Shown here: positions 1 through 9,707 of the stretch, piece after piece
How the letters are laid out: the number at the start of each line of letters is the position of its first letter
Position numbering within the stretch: the first letter of the stretch is position 1
Assembly (NCBI GenBank): GCA_023512835.1
Contig: CM042091.1
Span: forward strand, 46,462,284-46,526,283
Origin: Taxillus chinensis
Lineage: Eukaryota; Streptophyta; Magnoliopsida; Santalales; Loranthaceae
Length of the DNA stretch: 64,000 bases
Direction: 5' to 3'
Position numbers and translations under genes: made by a program
The notes under the pieces: model-generated
The model's database searches: none
What the model was told of the DNA's origin: nothing
Seen by the model: the letters and a program-made list of their open reading frames with translations, nothing else

Positions 1-941
1 GTGAGGACTTTGGGACAGAGGTATATTGATGTTATTGTGCGGTTGCATGGAGTCCCATTGTCTATTGTATCTGATCGGGATGCGAGGTTCACCTCTCGGT
101 TTTGGAGACGATTCTGGCCGAGCTTTGGGTACCAGGGTGAACCTCGGTCTGGCCTTTCATCCGCAGACGGATGGCCAGTCTGAGCGGACGATTCAGACAC
201 TCGAGGATATGTTGCGTGCCTGTGTCCTAGATTTTGGAGGTTGTTGGGAGACTCACCTTCCTTTGGTGGAGTTCTCTTACAACAACGATTATCAGGCCAC
301 GATTGGGATGGCTCCGTATGAGGCGCTATATGGGCGGCCTTGTAGATCACCCTTGTGTTGGGCACGGACGGGGAGACAAGGAGTTCTCGGTCCCGATATG
401 GTTCGAGAGACCACGAGAGATAGTGCAGCTGATTCGACAGCGCATGTTGACAGCGCAGAGTAGGCAGAAGTCCTATGCGGACCAGAGGCGTCGACCCTTG
501 CAGTTTGAGGTGGGTGACCGTGTATTTTTGCGGGTTTCGCCACGTCGAGGGCATCGGAGGTTTGGACGTGGATCCAAACTCTCCCCTCGTTTTGTGGGGC
601 CGTTTGAGATTGTTGCCACCGTGGGCGCAGTGGCTTATCGGTTAGCTTTGCCACCGGAGTTAGCGCGGGTACATGATGTGTTTCATGTGTCTCGGTTGAG
701 ACGGTATCACCCGATCCTTCTCATGTGTTGGACTATCGCGAGATCGACTTGGGCGACGATGGTGCCGTCGTTGAGATGCCGGCACAGATTTTTGGACAGG
801 CGGGACCAGGTCTTGCGGGGCAAGACGATCCCACTAGTTCGGGTGTTATGGCGACACCGAGGCATGGAGGAGCAAACTTGGGAGAAAGAGAGCCAGATGC
901 GGATTCTTCATCCTGAGCTATTCGAGGATGACCAGTCGTGA
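1..941 (+). pseudogene. Ty3/gypsy chromovirus pol 3' end (integrase C-terminal half and chromodomain-like tail), frameshifted
   Basis: This is the 3' end of a retrotransposon polyprotein; the rest lies left of the window. Translation shows integrase-core residues around HGVPLSIVSDRDARF (about 43-90), then HPQTDGQSERTIQTLEDMLR (about 160-220) and YEALYGRPCRSPLCW (about 318-360). The GDRVFLRVSPRRG and GPFEIVATVGAVAYRLALP blocks follow (about 513-655), and a chromodomain-like tail with IPLVRVLWRHRG ends at a stop at 939-941. These blocks fall in different reading frames, with shifts near 110-130, near 370-410, near 715 and near 770, so no functional integrase can be made. The order integrase, GPF/Y-type module, chromodomain-like tail and then an LTR is that of Tekay/Del-like chromoviruses (family knowledge). 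The same blocks recur on the minus strand at 52453-53438. Confidence 0.9.
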
Positions 942-1199
942 GGTGGGGAGGATGTGAGGACCTTCCCTGAGGTATGAGTTATGTTTTATGCATTTGTTTT
1001 GCATATGTTGTTTGAGATGTGGTCTAGCTTATTGTTGTTGGATTTTGTCAGCCCTTTGGCTTGTTGCGAGTTGCATTGCACATGTGTGATCGGTGACCAT
1101 GTTTGATGTTTTGTTGTTGGGACATTGAGCTTGAATCTTGCTATGTCATTTGGGCATGTGTTTTATTTTCGAGGACGAAAAGTCCTAAGGTGGGGAGGA
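942..1199 (+). other. Gypsy 3' untranslated region ending in polypurine tract
   Basis: Non-coding stretch between the pol stop and the 3' LTR. It ends in the purine-rich run AGGTGGGGAGGA (about 1188-1199), which abuts the LTR start TGTAAAGACTCG, the expected layout for a plus-strand primer. The motif TTTTCGAGGACGAAAAGTCC just before it has a counterpart in reverse at about 52142-52165 in the second gypsy element. Confidence 0.8.
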
Positions 1200-3069
1200 T
1201 GTAAAGACTCGTATTTGGGTAGTTTTGAGAGATAGTCATTCTATGGGAATGTAACTATTTGGACGGTAGTGTAGCCGTCGATGTGAGCATTTTGACTGTA
1301 CTTGGGCCCGATTCCGAGTCGGGGCCCCGTTTGACCTGATTGTTGACTTTTTGGGGTCTATTGGTTGACTTTGCGTTTGAGCGGTCATTTGGGTGTACTA
1401 ATATCTGTGTAGTATTGTGCTCGTCATTTCGAGTGTTTTGACTGTAGTTTGACTCATTTGGAGTTCGGGACCTTGGAGGTTAATTATTGACTGGGTCAAT
1501 GGTTGACTAGGTCGATTGACTGGCAAAAATATAAATAGGGAAAGAGAGCTTCCACGTTACGTTTTAGCATTTCTGCATCTGCGTTGGAGAGCTTAGAGAG
1601 AGAAAGAGAGAAGGAAGCTTGGAGGCCTTGGCGATTTGGGGCATTTTGAGCTCGTTCAAGCATCAAGAATCATTCCAGGTAGGTGTTCCATTGATTCTTC
1701 ACCCTTTTCTTGCTGTTTTTTTGGATTAACATGTAAGAATTTGATGAAATCATGCAAATTCGTGTTGAACCCTAGAATTTGGGGAAAAACCAATTTTGGG
1801 TTGAATCTTGTATTTAAATGCGTTCGGAGGGGTAAGACGTGATTTAAAACCTAATATATAGTATTAGGTATGAGTTTTATGAGATTCCGGGTTGAATCCA
1901 GACGAGAAACAGGTGAAAAACGATGATGAACAGTAACCGTCATGTATTATACTTAAGTTACAATGTAAATAACGAAATACCCCCCATTTGGATTCAAAGA
2001 AAAATACTAGAAAAATTAATTCCTACTATTTCAAAATGTGAAAATTGGGTTTTAGTGTAAAATTTCGGAAAAACCCAAAAGTTCGTAGTGGTGAATTTTT
2101 GGAAAGTGGGGTTAGATGTCTCCAGAAAAATCCCCAAAAATCGATTATCTTATTTATGCTATGGGAACCCAATGCCAGGACTTTTGATTTCAAGAAAATA
2201 GTCTGCTATGGGTACTTCCTTCATAAATCAAGGATTGAGGATTTACTTATGAAGACTGGCTACAGTTCCAAAGGAAACGTTGAGAATGACATGCCATACT
2301 AATGTTAGTATGTTGGTGTGAGGTATTGGGGCATGGACTCCGTGACTTGTTTGGGTTCTCACCGTGATGCACCGATGGTGCTATGTGGTTGACATGGCAG
2401 GCATATGCACCGATGGTAGGCCGGTGTGGCGACCGTGTCCGGGCATATAAGCGCCGTGGTAGGGTGAGTGCCCTGAGCTGGGATCCTAGTGAGGATCGTG
2501 GACAAGCTGTCTGTATGGGCAAGCTAGGTCCCGATGTTTGTTTGCGAGCCGAGTCCCGATGATTGTGCACACTACACAAGGCACGAGTACACGAGCATGT
2601 AGTATAGACTTGTATGTTTGCATGATGTGGAGTGTCGGGGTCACCTACTGAGCTTGTCGCTCACCCCTACTTGTTGTTTACCTTTTTCAGGTGTGATCCG
2701 AGACTAGTGGAGGACTTTCTTCCAAGAGGACGTGCCCACTACTCTGATGTATGATGCAGTACTGTATTCTGTATTCTGTATTGTGTATTGTATTATGTTT
2801 GTATCCCGGACATGGGTCCGTGGACAGTTGTATTTGCATACTGTTTGTGATGTGATGTCGGTATGACTGTTTGACTTAATGTGTGCATGATGATATATGG
2901 GAAAGTACAGGATTACCCTTGATGTATGACAGTACGGGGTTGCATATTTGAGACAAGACCATGGTATAGTCTCTATTGGTGCTAGTCACCAACCCCTTGA
3001 CCTTTCGGGTGCGGGCAAGGGGAAGTCATGTACCCGGTTCCGGGTTCCCTGGAATTCGGGGGCGTGACA
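1200..3069 (+). repeat. 3' LTR of gypsy element (1870 bp)
   Basis: The LTR starts TGTAAAGACTCG directly after the polypurine tract and ends GGGGGCGTGACA, so it has TG...CA ends. It holds a TATAAATA box at 1530-1537. Sequence near its right end (GGTCAAGGGGTTGGTGACTA in reverse, with similar flanks) is recognisable in inverted orientation at 61413-61520, so the solo LTR at 61413-62698 belongs to the same family. The 5' LTR and left target duplication are outside the window. The first bases on the right, GTGAT at 3070-3074, are the presumed target duplication. The LTR sits inside a Ulp1-like coding sequence. Confidence 0.88.
1530..1537 (+). promoter_or_regulatory. LTR TATA box
   Basis: TATAAATA about 330 bp into the LTR, followed by a purine-rich GAGAGAGAAAGAGAG leader. 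This fits the RNA polymerase II promoter of the retrotransposon LTR. Confidence 0.6.
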
Positions 3070-3623
3070 GTGATTGCTGACCTGGCCTTATTTCCTAATG
3101 GCCCTCTCTCTGACGTCCTCCCTCTCACCACGGTCACCCACATTCCATCTACTGAGGAGTTTAAAAATTACATTAATGGGAATGTGGCCGACGCTAAAGC
3201 ATGGACTACACTGGATTTTGTCCTCATTCCTATTCACATGACTGACCATTATGTGGTGCTGGAGGTTGATTTCAGTGAGGCATGTTTTATTATTTATGAT
3301 TCCTATCTCACGGACCAATGCGCAAGCTAGGAGGGACAAATTAGTAACATATCAAGACAACATCTCGAAGCGCTTAGTGCATGTCGCTTTTCCGTTCGCG
3401 TAATGTTCCCCAAAGTCGCGGTAACCTCCCACTGTACTCAATGGTAGCAGAGCATCTCCCCCAACAAACGGGATGGGGACAAGTTGTGGGGCATTTGTTT
3501 GCTACTACATGCTTTCACGGCTCCAGTCTGCTCGATCGAAATGGAGCGGTTCGATGTCGTACCCACGTGAGGCAGGACTTCTACGAGAGATGGTGGCACG
3601 TTTCATCTACTATTAAAGTGTAG
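3070..3623 (+). pseudogene. Ulp1-like (C48) cysteine protease of a MULE, 5'-truncated by gypsy insertion, frameshifted
   Basis: The C-terminal part of a Ulp1/SUMO-protease-like protein of the type carried by plant Mutator-like elements (Kaonashi-type MULEs; family knowledge). The first frame reads LDFVLIPIHMTDHYVVLEVD, placing the catalytic His at the DHYVV block (about 3244-3260). IYDSY with the catalytic Asp follows (about 3292-3305). A stop at 3328-3330 (TAG) ends that frame. The catalytic Cys block SCGAFVCYYML (about 3484-3516) and the tail RFIYYYKV (to about 3621) lie in a different frame, so the gene is dead. The N-terminal part is missing because the gypsy LTR joins at 3069/3070. A second, minus-strand member lies at 9708-11848 with the same His, Asp and Cys blocks. 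Confidence 0.75.
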
Positions 3624-3630
3624 CATGATA

Positions 3631-3715
3631 GTGAAGGCACTTGCAGTGTATATATGACAGGTTAGGTTATTGTTGTGTCTGTTATTGTTGTTATTATTAT
3701 TATTATTATTACTGA
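3631..3715 (+). repeat. Direct repeat, unit 1 (with ATT microsatellite)
   Basis: Begins GTGAAGGCACTTGCAGTGTA, continues through TTAGGTTATTGTTG and ends in an ATT run. A second copy lies at 4136-4223, about 505 bp downstream. Confidence 0.75.
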
Positions 3716-4135
3716 CTTAATATATAGTTTTCCCTTGCAGTGTATATATGACAGTGTATATACTCTTCTCTGTTATTACGTGTTATCTACGCACTTAAAA
3801 TTGTGTTTGTTTACTCGCTTTAGAGAGAATCGGGGATCTGAGTGCTTTGTGTGCAGCTACTCGTCAAAGGTGGAGACCAAAATTGATTTTTCCCAACATT
3901 GCTTAGCTGGAAATAAGGTGCCTGTTTATTTCTATTACTAATCTAATAATACCAAATGTAGATCTCCTTCTTCTGCTCAATAGTATATTAAATAAGGTGC
4001 CTGATGTTTTTGATGATTCTCATTCCAATATTGCGGTTAAGTACTTCCTGTTCTTCTTCATCTTTCGATGCTGGGTCTCTTGACAAGTGGTCAAAGCTGG
4101 AGCCACTTTTAAACAAATATTGACAGTATCGAAAT

Positions 4136-4191
4136 AGTTAAGGCACTTGGAGTGTATAAATTAGAGGTTAGGTTATTGTTGTTTTTGTTGA

Positions 4192-4222
<31 letters not shown>

Positions 4223-4223
4223 G
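4136..4223 (+). repeat. Direct repeat, unit 2 (with ATT microsatellite)
   Basis: Begins AGTTAAGGCACTTGGAGTGT and carries the same TTAGGTTATTGTTG core followed by an expanded ATT run. It is the partner of 3631-3715. Confidence 0.75.
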
Positions 4224-4437
4224 ACAAATGTTTGCTAAATAAAACAGGGGCCATGAAAACACATAACACCCTTCTGGTGCAACAGTACTCTGTGTCAAAC
4301 TTCAGGGATATGCCGATGCTGAATAACTCCTGTCACAACAATTTTGCCCCATCCGGTACGTTTACCTTCACAATTTCGCCCCATGTCTTTGAGTCGCTAA
4401 GCGTGAAGAGGCGTTCGTGTAGATTGGCTGTCGCACC
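4224..4437 (+). repeat. Inverted repeat, left arm (about 215 bp)
   Basis: The arm includes AAATAAAACAGGGGCCA, TCAAACTTCAGGGATATGC, CCCATCCGGTACGTTTACC and GAAGAGGCGTTCGTGTAGAT. The reverse complement of 4971-5208 carries the same blocks in the same order with scattered mismatches. Read on the minus strand it keeps an open, protein-like frame (GEIVKVNVPDGA), so it may be a duplicated exon of an unknown gene. Confidence 0.85.
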
Positions 4438-4970
4438 ACGGGCAATAAGGCGATCACGCTCCATCTCACCAAGTATTTTAGGTTTACGTTTGTTCTTGGG
4501 GTGGCCTTGCAATTAGTTATAAATATCTGTTTATTTCGCTTCGATATATTTTGGTCTGTTCTCTTGAGCATATGTTTTGTTTTATAGGTGGAGGTGCAAA
4601 GGGATGAACATGATAAAGAAGTGCGTATATTCTCCGATGGAGGAAGAATTCTACGGCCACATTGTTTCGTATATCATTGTTTAGTGTTTGCATTTACTGA
4701 CATTTGCTACATTTCTTGTCTGCCATGCAGGTTCGCTCTCCTTGTCTTCGATATAAGTTCTCAAGCATGCATGGACAAAAGAGTGTTCTGCGTTTTCTGG
4801 AGTCCAAAGAAAATTTCCCTTTTACGATTCAAGGTATAGTTCCAGATATTATCCAGCTCCATCCCTTTGTGGTGCTGACTCGCATGTTTTGCAAATGTGC
4901 ATTTCAGGGCTGGATTTTCAAGATGGGGAAATGAGCGAGTGTATAATGGACGAACTGCCTTATTAAACAT

Positions 4971-5208
4971 GGTGCGGCAGCCAATCTACACGAACGCCTC
5001 TTCACGCTAAGCGACTCAGCACATGCGGCGAAATTGTGAAGGTAAACGTACCGGATGGGGCAACATTGTTTTCACAGGAGTTATTCAGCATCAGCATATC
5101 CCTGAAGTTCGACACAGAGTACTGCTGAACGAGAAGGATGTTATGTTTTTTCATACATAAAAGGGTGGCCCCTGTTTTATTTCGCAAACCTTTGTTTGAA
5201 TATTCTGC
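4971..5208 (-). repeat. Inverted repeat, right arm (about 235 bp)
   Basis: Reverse complement of 4224-4437, separated from it by about 530 bp. Differences include an extra segment around 5150-5170 and a change of GAAAACA/TCACAACA type near the middle. It could be a fold-back within the MULE remnant. Confidence 0.85.
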
Positions 5209-5356
5209 CTAATGGCTGGTCTTGTAAAAAGTTGCTTTTTAGATTTTCACTTTTCGGATTCTGTACTATTATCATATTTCTAACATATCACTTATATAAT
5301 CATACAATAGGTATTTTGTAATGATACCTATTGTGTGAGTTGAACACAATGTGTTG

Positions 5357-5925
5357 GCTCGAGCTTAGTCTCGAGCACGTCACTGAGCTCGAGAGTTGCT
5401 CGATACATATCTCGAGCGTAGGCTCGAGCTTAGTCTCGAGCACGTGACTCCGCTCGAGCGTAGGCTCGAGCGTAGGCTCGAGGTGAGTCTCGAGCACGTG
5501 ACTCGGCTCGAGAGTTGCTCGAGACATATCTCGAGCGTACGCTCGAAGTGAGTCTCGATCACGTGACTCGACTCGAGAGTTGCTCGAGACATATCTCGAG
5601 CGTACGCTCGAAGTGAGTCTCGATCACGTGACTCAGCTCGAGAGTTGCTCGAGACATATCTCGAGCGTACGCTCGAAGTGAGTCTCGAGCACGTGACTCG
5701 GCTCGATAGTTGCTCGAGACATATCTCGAGCGTATTCGCGAGCTGAGTCGCGAGCAGAAGTCTCACTAGTGACTTGCTCGAGACTCACCTCGAGCCGACG
5801 CTGGAGATATGTCTCCAGCAACTCTCGAGCCGAGTCACGTGCTCGAGACTCACTTCGAGCCTACGCTCGAGATATGTCTCGAGCAACTCTCGAGCCGAGT
5901 CACGTGCTGGAGACTCACCTCGATC
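5357..5925. repeat. CTCGAG-rich tandem array with internal dyad symmetry
   Basis: The array consists of about 65-bp units built from CTCGAGCGTACGCTCG, GTGAGTCTCGAGCACGTGAC and GAGTTGCTCGAGACATAT; unit starts at about 5530, 5595 and 5660 give the 65-bp period. From about 5765 the units appear in reverse complement (CTCGAGACTCACCTCGAGCC, ATATGTCTCGAGCAACTC). The array is therefore a large imperfect palindrome made of small palindromes. Open frames through it are repeat artefacts. It borders the 3' side of the minus-strand Ulp1 gene, so it may be a terminal or subterminal region of that MULE. The 3.6-kb solo LTR has inserted at its right edge. Confidence 0.9.
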
Positions 5926-6170
5926 AGTACTGTTGTACCCCATTTTGACCAGGTTAGATCGCAACCGTACTTGGCAAAGGACCACTAAGTGATAGAGGAT
6001 AACATTCGGAGAATAACGCACTTGACCACACTTGATTCCGAGGAGAAATGAAATGAGTATGATAAAAACATCAAGTTGAATTGGACAACCAGTGGGCAGC
6101 CCGCTATTTTATTAATAACTTCCCCGATACTTGTCGTAATCCAACAAAGTCAATTGAATTGATTAGATAA

Positions 6171-6600
6171 CACCTTTATCTATCATTTCCAATTGGTTTG
6201 AGAATATTCCGGGTTGTATTCAATTAGTTATGATTTTTCAAAGTTGGCAACCAAACCTTGTGCAAATTTGGGGGAGACAGCTAGTGCACAGCGCACTATT
6301 TTGCCAATAACTTTCTCAATACTCATTGGATCTGAACAAAGTCAATTGCATTAGTTAGATAACATCTTTATCTATCATCTCCAATTGGTTTGAGAATATT
6401 CCGGGTTGTATTCAATTAGTTATGATTTTTCAAAGTTGGCAACCAAACCTTGTGCAAATTTGGGGGAGACAGCTAGTGCGCAGCGCACTATTTTGCCAAT
6501 AAATTTCTCAATACTCATTGGATCTGAACAAAGTCAATTTCATTAGTTAGATAACATCTTTATCTATCATCTCCAATTGGTTTGAAGGTAATCCGAGTTC
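6171..6600 (+). repeat. 192-bp tandem repeat inside the solo LTR
   Basis: The block AACACCTTTATCTATCAT...AATTGGTTTGA recurs with starts 192 bp apart (for example at 6200, 6392 and 6584). This gives about 2.3 copies, with the last degenerate after GGTTTGAAGG. Confidence 0.88.
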
Positions 6601-7019
6601 TATGCAATTAACTATGAATTTTTGAATCAGACGGGCAGAATGCTCACTTTATCATGTACCTCTGTGCGGTATTTCCCACTTTTCTCTTAAATGGATGATC
6701 CGTTTGGAGTGATTCCAATTTCAAGAGATAGATAACAGAATTTAGAGCAAAACAAGACCAATTTGGCCCTAATCTGAGCCCTGTGGAGAAAGTTATGAAT
6801 TTTTGAAGTTGCCCCAAAAATCTGCCAATTTTTCACGAATTTTGGTTCTTCATATGCATGTTTGTCCCACATTGCCAGTTTTGCTTCTACTTCGCCCAGT
6901 ATATATACAAAGGCACTCTCCTTACACAGCAAGTGATAACAAGAGAGGCCTAAGGAAGCCCAAGTAGAGGCGCCACGTGGCGACCGAGCCCACACACGGA
7001 AATTTTTGGGGAAACCCAA

Positions 7020-7800
7020 ATCCGGTGGTCAAACTTGGTCAAATCCGGACTAAACCCAAATCCGGAGGTCAAACTTGGTCAAATCCGGACTAAACCCAAA
7101 TCCGGCGGTCAAACTTGGTCAAATCCGGACTAAGCCCAAATCCGGTGGTCAAACTTGGTCAACTGATGCGGAGTAAGGACTTACAGATCCGGACTAAGCC
7201 CAGATCCGGTGGTCAAACTTGGTCAACTGATGCGGAGTAAGGACTTACAAATCCGGACTAAGCCCAAATCCGGTGGTCAAACTTGGTCAACTGATGCGGA
7301 GTAAGGACTTACAGATCCGGACTAAGCCCAAATCCGGTGGTCAAACTTGGTCAACTGATGCGGAGTAAGGACTTACAGATCCGGACTAAGCCCAGATCCG
7401 GTGGTCAAACTTGGTCAACTGATGCGGAATAAGGACTTACTGATGCGGACTAAGGCCACTGATCCGGAATAAGCGCAGATCCGGAGGTCAAACTTGGTCA
7501 ACTGATGCGGAGTAAGGACTTACTGATGCGGACTAAGGCCACTGATCCGGAATAAGCGCAGATCCGGAGGTCAAACTTGGTCAACTGATGCGGAATAAGG
7601 ACTTACTGATGTGGACTAAGGCCACTGATCCGGAATAAGCGCAGATCCGGAGGTCAAACTTGGTCAAATCCGAGCTAAACCTATTGATGCGGAATAAGCT
7701 CATTAGTGCGGAATAAGGACTTGTTAATACGGAATGAGGACCTATAGATGCGGAATAAGGCCACCGATCCGGAATAAGCCTAGATCCAGGAGGTCAAACC
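7020..7800 (+). repeat. 40-bp and 64-bp tandem repeats (TCCGG/GGTCAAACTTGGTCAA type) inside the solo LTR
   Basis: The first units (about 7020-7140) have a 40-bp period built on GGTCAAACTTGGTCAAATCC. From 7144 the period is 64 bp, because CTGATGCGGAGTAAGGACTT has been added. Later units (from about 7420) add CTGATGCGGACTAAGGCCAC. This is a hierarchical minisatellite upstream of the LTR promoter, which probably accounts for part of the LTR length. Confidence 0.92.
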
Positions 7801-8351
7801 TGGTCAATAATTTTGAAAAACTCCAAAATAGCTCCTCTACAGTGCCGGGAGTGACTCCAAAGCATCGGGACTCCGAAAATTCTTTTTAAGTGCATTAAAT
7901 GCCAGGCAGTGTCTCGGAACCCTCTTTTTAAGCGTGGGAATTGAGGAGTCTCCAAATATTACATTCAAATGTCTCGGAACTCCATTTTTGAGCATAGGGA
8001 CGGAAGACCTCTCGTAATTAAATGTCATTTTCCTCGGGACATCACAAGTTGACCCTAGGGATTGCATAACCATTAATTCCCAACGGCTCCAATACATCCG
8101 GAAATGCATTCCGCCCTTACCCACCAAAGCGTCCAGGTACAACAGAGGATTAAATAATCTCAAACAATTTATTTATTTTCAGCACCGGGACTCCTTTTTC
8201 AAAGCACGGGAACTGTGAATTATTGTAAATCGCTGGGAACCGAGAATTCCATTTCCGAAGACATTAATTCATTGGAACGATGTAGTTGACTCACGGGGAC
8301 TGTAAGGCATCCAATAAATGCCGAGGCACGGGCTGTCTCCCCTGGGATTCC

Positions 8352-8359
8352 TATAAATA
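8352..8359 (+). promoter_or_regulatory. LTR TATA box
   Basis: TATAAATA followed within about 50 bp by GAGGCAAGGAGAGG and a GA-rich leader. This is the likely core promoter of the solo LTR. Confidence 0.6.
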
Positions 8360-9707
8360 GACTGCCCCAAGAGGCAAGGAGAGGATCAATTATCAAGTAT
8401 CAGAGGAGGTTATTCGAGAGAGAGCTTTCGACTAAATTTCCGAGAGATAAAAACCAGGAGGGAGAGAGAGAGTATCCTGGGAATCACAAAGAGAGATATA
8501 CTCATTTTCTAAGGGAAAAAGCACCCAGAATCACCGTTCGTCTTCACGGGAGGAGCCGACACTGGAAAAATTCTTTTTCTAACCTTTGTGCTTTCAGGAA
8601 ACTCTTTGAAGGCATTACTCGAAGGAAAAGGGGCTCCCACCTGCATCATTTTCTTTCCTCCAGGTTCTCTACTTTTATTTATTTATTTTTATTTTATTTT
8701 TTTTTCTCATTTGTTTTCAAACATAAAACCCAAAAACTGCTCTTTTTCCTTTTTTTCCTCATCTCTCTAAAGTAGAAAAAACGAAAATATAAAAAACAAA
8801 CATCTTGCATCTCTTTTTTTTTCTTCCTTTATTATTTTCAAAAAAAATAATAAAATGTAAAAAAACAAAACTCAAATCTCTTCTAGAAAAATTTAAACAA
8901 GGCCTGGGGCGGTCATGAGGGTTGAGCCCTAGATGCTCACATCCTAGTCCGCTTGGGCCAATATCAATTGTGGCGATATTTTCTTATTTGAATTCAAATT
9001 GCTTTTGTTTTCTTTTCTAAAAAAGGAAAATTACTTTTGTTTTCTTATAAAAATGCAATACTGTCACACGGGCCTAGATCCCACATTCTTTTTCTAAAAT
9101 TAGAATGTCCCTTTTTATTTACTTTATTAAAATCTTTTTCTTTGTTGTTTTAAGGCCTAGATCCTAAAATCTTTCTTTTTTTTCTTAAAATTGAAAATAT
9201 AAAAAAAAACTCTTTTTGAATAAATGATAAAGCAAGCAAACACCCTTAGATCAAGACTAGGTACCAATTGTGGGCGTTGTGGGGGTGCAAGAGTTTTTCT
9301 TCCTTCTCCACACGTAACCGACCCCCGAACCTAATTCTCTGGAACCGTAGACCTTTCTTTTTCTAGGTGCCCAATCACACCTTTAATTTGTTTGGTGGCG
9401 ACTCTGTGTTTTTCTTTTCTTTAATGGTTTGTGCGAGCCTTGTGCAGGGATGACTCTAGGATCAATGGAATGAACTAGCATGGAGTCCTTTCACAAAAGC
9501 CAGGACCAGCCCGGTCAAAAACGGGTGATGACAAGTACTATTGATGTAAATGTAAGTTATCCCTTATATTATAAAATAAATTATATGAGACTCGACCACA
9601 CGTCTGGAGCAGTCATACGACTATATGTACAATAACTGATACACAGCAATAGTTATAATAACTGTTTCAGTACATACAGTTAACAGTGCATTCGACTTTT
9701 CAATAAA

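Larger units (their letters stand above)
3624..5356. other. Repeat-rich region without a recognisable gene
   Basis: Downstream of the broken Ulp1. It contains one pair of direct repeats, one pair of inverted repeats and (ATT)n runs. Splice-like junctions are visible at 4587/4588 (TTTATAG before GTGGAGG) and about 4730 (TGCCATGCAG before GTTCGC), hinting at decayed exons of an unknown gene, but I cannot assign any product. Confidence 0.5.
5931..9533 (+). mobile_element. Solo LTR, 3.6 kb, of a gypsy-type retrotransposon, with 5-bp TSD AGTAC
   Basis: The element starts TGTTGTACCCC and ends ACGGGTGATGACA, and is flanked on both sides by AGTAC (5926-5930 and 9534-9538), an exact 5-bp target duplication. 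It has no gag or pol coding, primer-binding site or second LTR, so it is a solo LTR left by recombination. The orientation is set by TATAAATA at 8352-8359 followed by a GAGAGAG-rich leader. The great length and the GTGGCGACTCTG stretch near the 3' end (about 9397-9408) resemble Tat/Ogre-type LTRs (an inference from family knowledge). Removing it joins the CTCGAG array to the region just downstream of the Ulp1 gene. Confidence 0.9.

Noticed and set aside
5357..5925. CRISPR-like repeat array
   Set aside because: Units are contiguous with no unique spacers and invert midway; the context is a plant transposon.
5300..6021. Several long open frames on both strands rich in TLEICLEQLSS-like repeats
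   Set aside because: They are translations of the CTCGAG tandem array. Similar frames appear on both strands because the repeat is palindromic.
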